From a virus, in the IMG/VR virus record IMGVR_UViG_3300033571_024429, positions 1 through 25,505 of that record: a stretch of 25,505 bases of DNA; one strand, written 5' to 3'. Positions 6,384 through 13,725 of the stretch are shown piece after piece. Below the pieces are notes generated by a model. The model was given only the letters and a program-made list of their open reading frames with translations. It had not been told where the DNA came from and did not search any database. A program made the position numbers and the translations under genes. How positions within the stretch are numbered: the first letter of the stretch is position 1; each line of letters opens with the position of its first letter.

Positions 6384-7340
6384 TCACCCAATCATCTGTC
6401 GAGCCTGTTCGTGCATTCCCAATGCTGCCAACAGTGAGGACATGCGGTGGTGATAGGTCTGACTTGTTAATACTTCTTCCTGTTGCTTCTTAACCAATGC
6501 TATTCTTTCAGCATCATTATTCATGTAATGCATACACATTTCGCCAAAATGCTCGGGACTAGCTGCTACTACTACCGAAGGGATCAACCTTCTAAGGTGC
6601 ATCACTGCGTCGTGGACTACTAAGGTCCCACAAGCCGCCAATTTAAACGCCCGTTCTGGTATGTCGATGCCGAACATTTGTGTATGCAACTCAGAAATAC
6701 ATGGACCGATCTTACCACTATTCAAAAATGCATTGGCCCGATCACTGGCTAATATCCCATCACATAGATCCTTAGGCCACTCACCCCAACCTCGTAAAGC
6801 CACTTTCTTATGGCGTTCTTTCGCATTAGCTATAGCAGGGATCAGGTATGTGTCAATAGTCTTTGCTTTGTACGGCCACCTGCCACCAAGATATACCATA
6901 TCTATATCACGTTCTTGGTATGATTTAATTTGTTTGAATATGACCGTGTCAGCTGCACAGGGCATTGGCACCCAACCAAATCCGTATTCGGTCGTCCATC
7001 CGCTCCATATCAATCGGTCGTCTTCTTGGCCATATCCAAATACTACATCTGGCTTTTGTTCCACGACCCATTTAACGTTCTGCTCTGATTCATTGATACC
7101 ATTGATCTCTACTGGCCCATATGGATTGACGTGTATGGCCACTTTACAATTGCGAGATTTCGGGATAGGCTGTTGATGACCAGAGCACCCGATATACAGA
7201 TCTGGCTCGAATTCGTACCAAGACTGTGGCTTCCCATCCCATCTTCTTGTATCATGTCCTTTGTCTCTTAGAGCATTCTGCCACCCGTCCGAAATGTACC
7301 CAAATGCACCTTCTGGCCTGTGGCAAAGCAAGACTTTCAT
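6384..7340 (-). CDS. Glycosyltransferase, GT-B type (CgeB/GT4-like)
   Basis: 318 aa. The N-terminal Rossmann half (MKVLLCHRPEG, then NCKVAIHVNPYGPV, DVVFGYGQ) and the C-terminal half have the shape of CgeB/spore-maturation transferases. IDMVYLGGRWPYKAKTID is the inter-domain segment. FGIDIPERAFKLAACGTLVV near residue 225-245 matches the donor-binding consensus P-x-R-x-F-E-x-x-A-x-G, with Lys in place of Glu. A helical tail with a C-terminal-type MHYMNNDAERIALV follows. It overlaps the double GT gene upstream by ATGA, so it is translationally coupled. Donor and acceptor are unknown, and the Glu-to-Lys change could affect donor ribose binding. Confidence 0.8.
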   Translation of the reverse strand: MKVLLCHRPEGAFGYISDGWQNALRDKGHDTRRWDGKPQSWYEFEPDLYIGCSGHQQPIPKSRNCKVAIHVNPYGPVEINGINESEQNVKWVVEQKPDVVFGYGQEDDRLIWSGWTTEYGFGWVPMPCAADTVIFKQIKSYQERDIDMVYLGGRWPYKAKTIDTYLIPAIANAKERHKKVALRGWGEWPKDLCDGILASDRANAFLNSGKIGPCISELHTQMFGIDIPERAFKLAACGTLVVHDAVMHLRRLIPSVVVAASPEHFGEMCMHYMNNDAERIALVKKQQEEVLTSQTYHHRMSSLLAALGMHEQARQMIG

Positions 7341-9280
7341 AGTAGACCTACTTCCTGTAAATAACGATTATATCCGTTCTTTGATAACTGTTCGATTTGA
7401 GCTTTAACTCGCTCTGCCACAGTCAGTAATTTTAAGCCATCTTCTAGCTGCTTGTTCTTATCATGATGGCAGTTCCATCCTTCTACTCGAGGATGCCAAA
7501 GGTGGACAAGGTCGTAGTACCTGTCTTCGTGCCACTTTCCTACACTAGATAATCTTGTGTAAAAGTCACAATCCTCACACCCGTACCCCCAGAAGTCTTC
7601 ATTAAAAGCACCACAACTCCAGTACGCATCCTTGGTGCATGCTATTGATCCTCCCTCGTAGTATTCTACTACTCTTTCACATTTAGCAAAGTCTGATAGC
7701 TCTCCTGTAGTGTTCAAGTTCTCGCAAGATGACTGATCAGTGTACAGTACTCTAGCACCTATATGGCACGAGTCTGACTTCCGTAGAATATCCCATATCT
7801 TCTGAGCATAATCACCAAATGTAACCATATCAGCATCGTGTAAAATTAATGCGTCATTTGGTGCACGGCATACAGCTTGATTAAATGCGTAAGATTTATT
7901 AAACAAAGGGTTATCTGCTCTCGGCGTATGGATATATTCTATGGGTACTAAACGTTCTGTTGATAGTTTAGATAAGTTATCTTGTTCGGATACGATCACA
8001 TTAATGACCGGAAATCTTTGTGCTCTGATATTATTAACCACTGTCCTTATAGATAAACTCCTATCTGAATCTCTATAAGGAATAATATATGTAATCTCGG
8101 GCAATTCGGTCGACGGACTAGGTAGCTCTCTAACACCTTCTTTCCTCGTATCAAAGGTCACCTTGGCTGACCTTAATAAACCATCTCTGTCCTTTACCGC
8201 CGATGGTTGATTATGCAACATAAAAAAGCGGCTTGACCCACCTACATCAAAAAATCCACGGGGCTGCAAATCAAACTCCCACGCTTTTGCTGACCAATCT
8301 ATATGCTCCATACCATATAAGCCATATTTTTCATTAAAGAACCCACATTTAGACAGCATCAAATGTGTGAACGCCAATATAGCGCCATGAGGCTTGTCGT
8401 CTACGCGATTTAACGTCAACCCACCACAAATCACAGCGGTGCCTTCTTTAGCACCATATACACCTGGCTGACGCATCATGAAATGATGCATGCCTGTTTG
8501 TTCTAATGCCTTAGCATAAAAATATTCCCATCCGGGATCTAACACTTCTACGTCATCATTCAACAATATAGCATACTTGAATCTAGACAAACACCTTAGG
8601 AGACGGTTACTATTGCCAGCAACACCTAATCGCTGGTCATTCTTCATTATTACCAAATCTCCAGACGATTTTAGCTCGTCTAGATATGCGGATAGCTCAG
8701 GGTCTGTGCTGGCATCATCGCTTATGAAAATTGTGGTTTTGTTTAAATCTGTGTTGCGTCTAATAGATGTGACCAACCTTCTCAAACAGTTGAGTCTATT
8801 ATATGATAAGATGCCTACACCTATGTTATTGCTTATTGGTATCCGCTTTCCTTTAAGGAATGGAGCCAACAGCTCCATTCCTTTACGCCGGCTAGATATG
8901 CCTACGATCTTGCCACTTGCTGGCGTTTTACTCTTTTTCTCCTTTAAGCCTTTGATCTTCTTCTGAGGCACGACTGCCCTATGTAACAATAAGTCACTAT
9001 GCCTGGGCGTATCAGGTGGTAGTTTTTTGATCTTATTGGTATCTGACTCAATAACTGGCCTCGGCTTTGGCTTAGATATCCTTTTGACCAGTGGTGGTAT
9101 GACTCTTTGTGTCCGCAGATTTGGCCCGCCAGCATGGACAGGCTTGATCAATCCTTTGGCCACATAGATATCATAATACTCAGGCAATATTATCTTCGAG
9201 TATGGTTTAACCTTTATTACTATCCTGTCTGGCCCCTCCAACGCAACCATAAATGGGTTAGGGTTTACGTATTCTGGCAT
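7337..9280 (-). CDS. Double GT2 glycosyltransferase with N-terminal module
   Basis: 647 aa in four parts. Residues 1-50 are a small β-type module (PNPFMVALEGPDRIVIKVKP, then IILPEYYDIYV...GLIKPV) not usual in GTs. Residues ~52-147 form a basic Lys/Pro-rich linker. Residues ~152-390 are a GT2 domain: GVGILSYNRLNCLRRLV, FISDDASTD, LNDDVEV at 240-246, and HIDWSAKAWEFD as the base region. Residues ~396-620 are a second GT domain with ITYIIPYRDSDRS, LHDADMVTF at 480-488, and GYGCEDCDFYTRL at 565-577, like the galactosyltransferase C-terminal GxGxEDxD signature. It probably makes two consecutive linkages, as chondroitin/hyaluronan-type polymerases do, and the module may tether it to a particle. TAATG links it to the preceding gene. 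Confidence 0.85.
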   Translation of the reverse strand: MPEYVNPNPFMVALEGPDRIVIKVKPYSKIILPEYYDIYVAKGLIKPVHAGGPNLRTQRVIPPLVKRISKPKPRPVIESDTNKIKKLPPDTPRHSDLLLHRAVVPQKKIKGLKEKKSKTPASGKIVGISSRRKGMELLAPFLKGKRIPISNNIGVGILSYNRLNCLRRLVTSIRRNTDLNKTTIFISDDASTDPELSAYLDELKSSGDLVIMKNDQRLGVAGNSNRLLRCLSRFKYAILLNDDVEVLDPGWEYFYAKALEQTGMHHFMMRQPGVYGAKEGTAVICGGLTLNRVDDKPHGAILAFTHLMLSKCGFFNEKYGLYGMEHIDWSAKAWEFDLQPRGFFDVGGSSRFFMLHNQPSAVKDRDGLLRSAKVTFDTRKEGVRELPSPSTELPEITYIIPYRDSDRSLSIRTVVNNIRAQRFPVINVIVSEQDNLSKLSTERLVPIEYIHTPRADNPLFNKSYAFNQAVCRAPNDALILHDADMVTFGDYAQKIWDILRKSDSCHIGARVLYTDQSSCENLNTTGELSDFAKCERVVEYYEGGSIACTKDAYWSCGAFNEDFWGYGCEDCDFYTRLSSVGKWHEDRYYDLVHLWHPRVEGWNCHHDKNKQLEDGLKLLTVAERVKAQIEQLSKNGYNRYLQEVGLL

Positions 9281-9930
9281 TACCGCACCACTTTCGCATA
9301 CAATGGCTTGTATGTCTGGCCTGCTACCTGATCTAGTTTAAACTTTGAAGGTTTGAGTATCAAGTCGCCTTCATATGACCCGGCTCCTTTGAATATAGCA
9401 TCTACGGCTCTCTCGTCTAATATTTCAATCTTCATAACCTCCTGCGTCCTGACCACCTTACCAAAAACATCTTTGACCATACCTGGCCCGATCATCTTAT
9501 TTAATGATACCTGCACATCACATAAGACTAAACCTGATTCGTCTATCCCAAAGTAATATTGTGCTTGATCCAGTTTTATCACCCTCATCAACTCTAGTAT
9601 CTTTATCAGTTCGGATCTCATGAATTCGACGCATAAATTTTGGATATTTTCGTCGACCCCTTGTACTAAGTCTATACTATTTCCTGCCCAATCGCCAAAC
9701 AGAGTCACCACCTGGTCCGTGTCGTGATGCCTATAAATTAATACCGAAATACCTTTATCGCCATAAGATCTTACCACATAACAAAACATATTACATAAAG
9801 GGCTATTATGAGCGAATATATCGATTTGGGGGTATGGTAATATCTTAGGAAGCGTAAGTCTAGACGTACCAGATATTTTCTCTGGTGGTAGGGTCTCGTT
9901 GCAAGATTGAATATTTGCCGTTCTTCGCAT
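9280..9930 (-). CDS. Hypothetical protein, 216 aa
   Basis: No family recognised. ATG at 9930 with GGAAGTGAG upstream, starting 71 bases inside the previous gene. The N-terminal half has β-strand-like hydrophobic patches (NMFCYVVRSYG, ISVLIYRHHD). The middle is a helix (LCVEFMRSELIKILELMRVI). Then comes YYFGIDESGLVLCDVQVSL, a repeating strand pattern, and the C-terminus is Lys-rich. The mixed α/β shape and position among densely overlapped genes suit a virion assembly or particle-associated protein, but direct evidence is absent. Its stop is shared with the start of the double GT gene (TAATG), so their amounts may be linked. Confidence 0.65.
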   Translation of the reverse strand: MRRTANIQSCNETLPPEKISGTSRLTLPKILPYPQIDIFAHNSPLCNMFCYVVRSYGDKGISVLIYRHHDTDQVVTLFGDWAGNSIDLVQGVDENIQNLCVEFMRSELIKILELMRVIKLDQAQYYFGIDESGLVLCDVQVSLNKMIGPGMVKDVFGKVVRTQEVMKIEILDERAVDAIFKGAGSYEGDLILKPSKFKLDQVAGQTYKPLYAKVVR

Positions 9931-10225
9931 TTCTCACTTCCGATAGCTTGAGATTAAAAGTGTTCTTACCTTGTTCTGCTTCATTCATGGTAAACAACAA
10001 TATGGGCAACCCTTCGAAAATTACATTTATCTGATCATCGACATTATTAGTTACCACGCCATACCAAGTAGTAAACCATTTTGTCCATATGATTATATCA
10101 CCATATGTTGGCGTGTATAGAGTTCTCGGCCTATGGTACGCTAGAGGAGGTAGTGTCAACCTCTCATTGCCGCCTAACCCTAGTAAGCCGGTGGGCGAAG
10201 ATTTCATACCTGTATTGGTAGCCAT
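9860..10225 (-). CDS. Hypothetical protein, 121 aa
   Basis: No family recognised. It begins inside the previous gene (62-base overlap) at ATG 10225 with a weak site (GGGACATGAGCG). An internal ATG at 10207 after ACAGGT is an alternative start. The front is Gly/Pro/Leu-rich (SSPTGLLGLGGNERLTLPPL). The middle has Trp-rich β-like sequence (GDIIIWTKWFTTWYGVVTN), followed by INVIFEGLPILLFTMN. It resembles small β-barrel tail-completion or connector proteins only in general shape. It ends 71 bases inside the next gene. Confidence 0.6.
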   Translation of the reverse strand: MATNTGMKSSPTGLLGLGGNERLTLPPLAYHRPRTLYTPTYGDIIIWTKWFTTWYGVVTNNVDDQINVIFEGLPILLFTMNEAEQGKNTFNLKLSEVRNAKNGKYSILQRDPTTRENIWYV

Positions 10226-10673
10226 CGCTCATGTCCCAAGTGATGATTGCTCCATCCCGACTGCCGCCGGTCCATTGTTTGATCAATGTGTCTACCCACG
10301 ATTGACCATTTACATTGCTGCTCAGTGCTACCGGCCTTACTACGCGGCCGTTTATTTCTACTTCTTGAACAGACTCACTTAAGTAACTGGCGGCTTCCTG
10401 CCTCTTTTGGATTAATGTAAGACCATCTATTAAAATATCTCTTTTGCTTCTGGATTTAGTAGTAGCAGTAACACTATATGTGATATTTTTACCACCCTCT
10501 GTCTCGTTTAACATTGTTGATATAGGTACTTCAACGCTGGGCATATTCTTAGCAGGATCAAACTCTGCCACTACTCTTTGTATATCGGCTACAGATCGTA
10601 TGACAACTGGCTTTAATATATCAGGACTCAGCTTGCGTTGCTCTCTCTGCAAAGCTTGTTCCAGTTGCTCCAT
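10164..10673 (-). CDS. Hypothetical protein, 169 aa
   Basis: No family recognised. The start at 10673 is well supported: GGAGG lies seven bases upstream, inside the end of the membrane-protein gene (53-base overlap). The N-terminus is charged and helical (MEQLEQALQREQRKL), and the middle has a Thr-rich β-like stretch (NITYSVTATTKSRSKRD). A helix with QKRQEAASYLSESVQEVE follows, then β-strands ending WDMSDGYQYRYEIFAHR and a basic RVRRQ tail. Neighbour overlap suggests co-regulation with the 121- and 216-aa proteins. A structural role is a guess. Confidence 0.65.
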   Translation of the reverse strand: MEQLEQALQREQRKLSPDILKPVVIRSVADIQRVVAEFDPAKNMPSVEVPISTMLNETEGGKNITYSVTATTKSRSKRDILIDGLTLIQKRQEAASYLSESVQEVEINGRVVRPVALSSNVNGQSWVDTLIKQWTGGSRDGAIITWDMSDGYQYRYEIFAHRLTRVRRQ

Positions 10674-11040
10674 ATTGGTCCTCCAAGTTAAGAGAGATCG
10701 AGATGACTCGTCCTTTTCTGATTAACTCATAAACAACATGGATCCAGTTCGACACCCTATGTATCACGAAAATAGTTACCAAACTACCAACTAATGGTGG
10801 TGCCCCGACCAATAGTACCATAAAAATCGATACCCAAACACTCGTACAATACCCACATGTAATTAGACCATATATCCAGGAATAGACTTTAGTGGATGTA
10901 GTATCAACAGGTGGTGTTGGATAGGCATGTTTGAATATCGACTTATGCAGTGGCACGAACAGTGTGGATGACGTTATTATCTCAGATATTGCCTCTACGG
11001 CTATAGACATTAGCGTGATCGTAAACAAAACAGCTATCAT
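10621..11040 (-). CDS. Membrane protein, DUF1360-like
   Basis: 139 aa with three likely membrane spans: residues ~1-20 (MIAVLFTITLMSIAVEAISE, signal-anchor type), ~52-74 and ~80-95 (LVGSLVTIFVIHRV). Between spans is LITCGYCTSVWVSIF, which matches the CxxCxSVW motif of the DUF1360 membrane family found in phages and spore-forming bacteria. Function is unknown in that family. The C-terminus is a soluble tail with a Glu/Ser end. The start overlaps the upstream 92-aa zinc-ribbon gene by ATGA. The CxxC pair could bind metal or form a disulfide. Confidence 0.7.
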   Translation of the reverse strand: MIAVLFTITLMSIAVEAISEIITSSTLFVPLHKSIFKHAYPTPPVDTTSTKVYSWIYGLITCGYCTSVWVSIFMVLLVGAPPLVGSLVTIFVIHRVSNWIHVVYELIRKGRVISISLNLEDQYGATGTSFAERATQAES

Positions 11041-11315
11041 CGTTTTATCTTACGACAACTGGGATTAGAGCATTGTTCTCTTTCTCTGCCAGCTATATTT
11101 ACCATTACCGTAGTATGGCCACATTGTGAACATCTCTCTGTTTGTACCAATCTCTGTCTTACCGGTAATGGCGGAGTCCTTGCTTGTTCAGCACCCACAT
11201 TATACTTAGACAACCTCTGCGTGGGCACACGGTTAGGCTTGATGTGCTGAGGTCTCTCTATCTTTTGAGGTCTTATGGTCCGACTGGGACGGCCAGACCC
11301 CCCACAACATCCCAT
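11037..11315 (-). CDS. Small basic zinc-ribbon protein
   Basis: 92 aa. The N-terminus MGCCGGSGRPSRTIRPQK is Cys/Gly-rich. A basic Pro/Arg/Gln linker follows. Near the C-terminus, CSQCGH...CSNPSC (two Cys pairs, CxxC and CxxxxC) makes a probable zinc ribbon, with a RKIKR tail. It starts by TAATG overlap with the stop of a 46-aa gene whose N-terminus is MSCGGS, so the two may be related. A DNA- or RNA-binding role is possible. The family is not recognised. Confidence 0.7.
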   Translation of the reverse strand: MGCCGGSGRPSRTIRPQKIERPQHIKPNRVPTQRLSKYNVGAEQARTPPLPVRQRLVQTERCSQCGHTTVMVNIAGREREQCSNPSCRKIKR

Positions 11316-11455
11316 TAATGCCTCTGATCTATACTATTATAGGGGTGAAGCTTTCGGACTTTCACAGGCTTGACCTTAAGAGGTCTTAATATCTTATTTT
11401 TAAGCGGTTGATCTACTATTTTCTTAGTAAATGCTACACTACCACCACATGACAT
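11315..11455 (-). CDS. 46-aa basic protein, MSCGGS N-terminus
   Basis: A short frame between the endonuclease VII relative and the 92-aa gene: ATG at 11455, TAA ending at 11315, sharing its last A with the next ATG (TAATG). The sequence begins MSCGGSVAFTKKIVDQPL and continues Lys/Arg/Pro-rich (KVKPVKVRKLHPY). The exact fit of the junction and the MxCGGS start shared with the next protein (MGCCGGS) support a real gene. It has no strong SD, and a second ATG at 11459 in another frame is not used. The role is unknown. Confidence 0.6.
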   Translation of the reverse strand: MSCGGSVAFTKKIVDQPLKNKILRPLKVKPVKVRKLHPYNSIDQRH

Positions 11456-11465
11456 ACATGCCACA

Positions 11466-11903
11466 TTACTCTCCTACCAGCTTCTGGCGATATAATTTGG
11501 CTCTTTCCGCTGAATTTTTACATTCCTCTATCACCTGCAGAGGGTACTGGTATGCTTGGAGTATATCATATTGTTCTTCTTTCGTTTTCCTGCTGAATCT
11601 GCGTACTAATTGTCTAACTCCTACCGGATGGTATGGGCCCTGCTCTGCCTCCAGGTACGCGGCTATATTTCTTAATACTCTGGGTAGTGATAATTGACTA
11701 CTCACACACCTTGACCTAAAACAGTTCTCGAGTTTGCCAATAAGAATATTACCTTCCGACGATATAACACCTCTGATCCTACCCGTTGAATGGTCGTGGT
11801 CTACAACCGGCTTATATTCTTCTATATCTAATATGGCACATCTTGCCGACTTATATTGTAGCCTGTATTCGATTAACCCTTTTTGATTTACATATTTGGC
11901 CAT
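11466..11903 (-). CDS. Endonuclease VII-like HNH junction resolvase
   Basis: 145 aa. Residues 35-45, DHDHSTGRIRG, match the recombination endonuclease VII motif (T4 gp49 DHDHE..G..RG). N52 and the GKLENCF segment (56-62) align with the gp49 N-x-x-E-x-x-x-x-x-K-F region. A helix LPRVLRNIAAYLE follows, as in gp49. T4 enzyme ligands C23, C26, C58 and C61 hold a zinc ion. Here only C22 of the first pair remains (CAIL), and the second pair site reads SSEGN, so the structural zinc is probably absent. Expected role: cutting Holliday junctions and branches before packaging. It lies by structural and recombination-related genes with GGGTGG upstream. Confidence 0.75.
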   Translation of the reverse strand: MAKYVNQKGLIEYRLQYKSARCAILDIEEYKPVVDHDHSTGRIRGVISSEGNILIGKLENCFRSRCVSSQLSLPRVLRNIAAYLEAEQGPYHPVGVRQLVRRFSRKTKEEQYDILQAYQYPLQVIEECKNSAERAKLYRQKLVGE

Positions 11904-11935
11904 AAACCACCCAATATATGTTTTACATCAGGTGC

Positions 11936-12733
11936 TCAGGCTTTATTTCTTAAATTGGGTATACGATGATCGCGCCTTTTGCCATTTTCTAGATCAAATA
12001 GCCACTGAACAAATCCTATGCGTGGTTTCCCATTACTTGGCGTAACACTGTGATAGGCCGGCTCCGCTTTTAGATTGCAGATGAACACTCTATTATAGGT
12101 AGGCACTATCTGGTCAATCAGCACCAGATCGTGCGGCTTATTATCCGGGAAGCCACCGCCTGGTGTTGCGGTATGAATCCTACCACATTGTGTTAAAAAA
12201 TCCATTCGCCCTGTTGGAGCATTGACCTTGAAGGCCCTGGGGTCATGTGTCTCATCGATCCTCCATAATTGTAGTAGCCCACCGTCTGCTGCTGTCCATC
12301 CCTTATTAAAATAAGTAATGACCACTAAATCCCTGATCGAAGAATCAGTATGGATCCAAAATCCGTCCGCCTGATCTCTATGATACCTTAATTTGACCTC
12401 CACACCGGCTGGCTCTGATAACCTCGTATCTGTGATATACGCACAATACCTATGCCACTCTGCATCAAAAAACAGATCTGCGCCTACGTCTGTTTTATCT
12501 GCAAACTTAACAGATCCGTCATAGGGAAGTTTCACACCATCTACTACTCTGTCTGCCTTTTCGCTAAAAGATAAAGAACTGTGTTTTGCTATCAACTGTT
12601 CTATCTTGTCCTCCCTAAAAAAGTTGTCTAATACTGCGTATTTTGCTATAGGTTTGGCACATATCGATTGCCTGATATCATCGACCACTCTGTCTTCTAG
12701 GTATATCGGGTTAATCCAGTTATCTATGCTCAT
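11936..12733 (-). CDS. 2OG-Fe(II) oxygenase
   Basis: 265 aa from the ATG at 12733, chosen because AGGAAG precedes it and it overlaps the upstream stop as ATGA. The frame is open further (ATG 12766) but that has no SD. Iron ligands are H128 and D130 in WIHTDSS and the distal His in AYHSVTP, followed by the 2OG-binding Arg in KPRIGFVQW ten residues later. The rest is a double-stranded β-helix pattern (DGFWIHTD, LVVITYFNKGW, GGLLQLW). Family members hydroxylate small molecules, protein side chains, nucleic acids or sugars. T4-like cyanophages carry similar oxygenases. Here the sulfotransferase and glycosyltransferase context suggests a surface-modification substrate, which is inference. Confidence 0.8.
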   Translation of the reverse strand: MSIDNWINPIYLEDRVVDDIRQSICAKPIAKYAVLDNFFREDKIEQLIAKHSSLSFSEKADRVVDGVKLPYDGSVKFADKTDVGADLFFDAEWHRYCAYITDTRLSEPAGVEVKLRYHRDQADGFWIHTDSSIRDLVVITYFNKGWTAADGGLLQLWRIDETHDPRAFKVNAPTGRMDFLTQCGRIHTATPGGGFPDNKPHDLVLIDQIVPTYNRVFICNLKAEPAYHSVTPSNGKPRIGFVQWLFDLENGKRRDHRIPNLRNKA

Positions 12734-13428
12734 GTCGGCTTCCTGAATTTGGATGCGTCTTTCCAATTAGTGATGTGAGTGGGTACGTCCTGGCCGGTAT
12801 GCTTAACACCTTTCAAGTAATCAAGGTCTTTAACATACTCAGGACGCGATCTCTTAGCTTGCCACTCTTTGTGACCTTCTGGATGCCCTTGGTGTAATTC
12901 TCCGATGGCGGCACCAGCTACACCATGGTATAGAAACATCTGAGCTATCGGATCGCCTTTATTAATTGTAAATTGCCCTGGCTGATTGATAATGAATACT
13001 AAGCCAAAATTCGACACGCTCCACCAAGCTTCTATGATGGCCTCCATACAGCTATAGGGTAGCCCACGCATATTAGGTATCCCCTTGATATAAACGAAAT
13101 CGCCTGGATCATCAGTGACGGGGATAAACTTAGCTTGCACTGTAAAACTAGCAAAAGATGCGTGGTCATCTACCTCATAATGCGAGGACTTATCTATGTG
13201 TTCTATTACTGCTCTCTTGTGAACGTCTCCATTCCAAGTAACCTTAAATGTGCCAGGAGACAATATATAAAAGCCGAGACTGTTGGCCATGCTCAACGGT
13301 AAACAATGCCTGGCATGATTCTCAGTGGCTCTATTATCTTCCCACCAGTTTCTATATCTGATAGCAGGTATAGGGGCTAGTTCAGTATCATAGCCTGGCG
13401 ACAAATAAACTTGTATCCTCTCCCCCAT
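12730..13428 (-). CDS. DUF6065-like protein
   Basis: 232 aa. The pattern NRATENHARHCLPLSMANSL followed by GFYILSPGTF and the NFGLVFIINQPGQFTINKGDP segment recall DUF6065 proteins of phages and bacteria (function unknown), a mostly β protein with cupin-like strands. Residues YSCMEAIIEAWW form a helix. The C-terminal ~50 residues are charged (KEWQAKRSRPEYVKDLDYL). It starts two bases after the 94-aa gene stop and ends at an ATGA overlap with the oxygenase. The tight linkage to the oxygenase suggests a joint pathway. The family call rests on memory of the pattern only. Confidence 0.55.
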   Translation of the reverse strand: MGERIQVYLSPGYDTELAPIPAIRYRNWWEDNRATENHARHCLPLSMANSLGFYILSPGTFKVTWNGDVHKRAVIEHIDKSSHYEVDDHASFASFTVQAKFIPVTDDPGDFVYIKGIPNMRGLPYSCMEAIIEAWWSVSNFGLVFIINQPGQFTINKGDPIAQMFLYHGVAGAAIGELHQGHPEGHKEWQAKRSRPEYVKDLDYLKGVKHTGQDVPTHITNWKDASKFRKPT

Positions 13429-13430
13429 AA

Positions 13431-13715
13431 TTATGGTGCTACGTAACCGCCTGCGGCACTACGCTTATAAGTGATTACCATTGTCTGATTGATATGAGAT
13501 AAGACATAATCATTAGCCGCCTCAAGCTTGAGGTATTCTGTCACATTAGGATTACCAGAGGTGTTAGGAATAGTCGCATCCTCCAGAACCAGGTGATCCA
13601 TGCTTGAATTGAGTACCTGTTTGATCTGAAGATCGGGACTATTTTTCTTGATAATGTTCCCTGCAGGATCAACGCTAAAAAGCCCTACCCTAGCCACATG
13701 GATACCAATAGCCAC
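13431..13715 (-). CDS. Hypothetical protein, 94 aa (GTG start)
   Basis: GTG at 13715 with a strong GGGAGGT seven bases upstream is the best start; there is no ATG nearby in frame. The sequence has short β-like segments: IHVARVGLFSVDPAGNIIKK, SSMDHLVLEDATIPN, and VLSHINQTMVITYKRS. It could be a small virion or tail-tip adaptor domain, but no family is recognised. It lies between the sulfotransferase and the DUF6065-like gene in one operon. Confidence 0.6.
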   Translation of the reverse strand: MAIGIHVARVGLFSVDPAGNIIKKNSPDLQIKQVLNSSMDHLVLEDATIPNTSGNPNVTEYLKLEAANDYVLSHINQTMVITYKRSAAGGYVAP

Positions 13716-13725
13716 GACTACCTCC

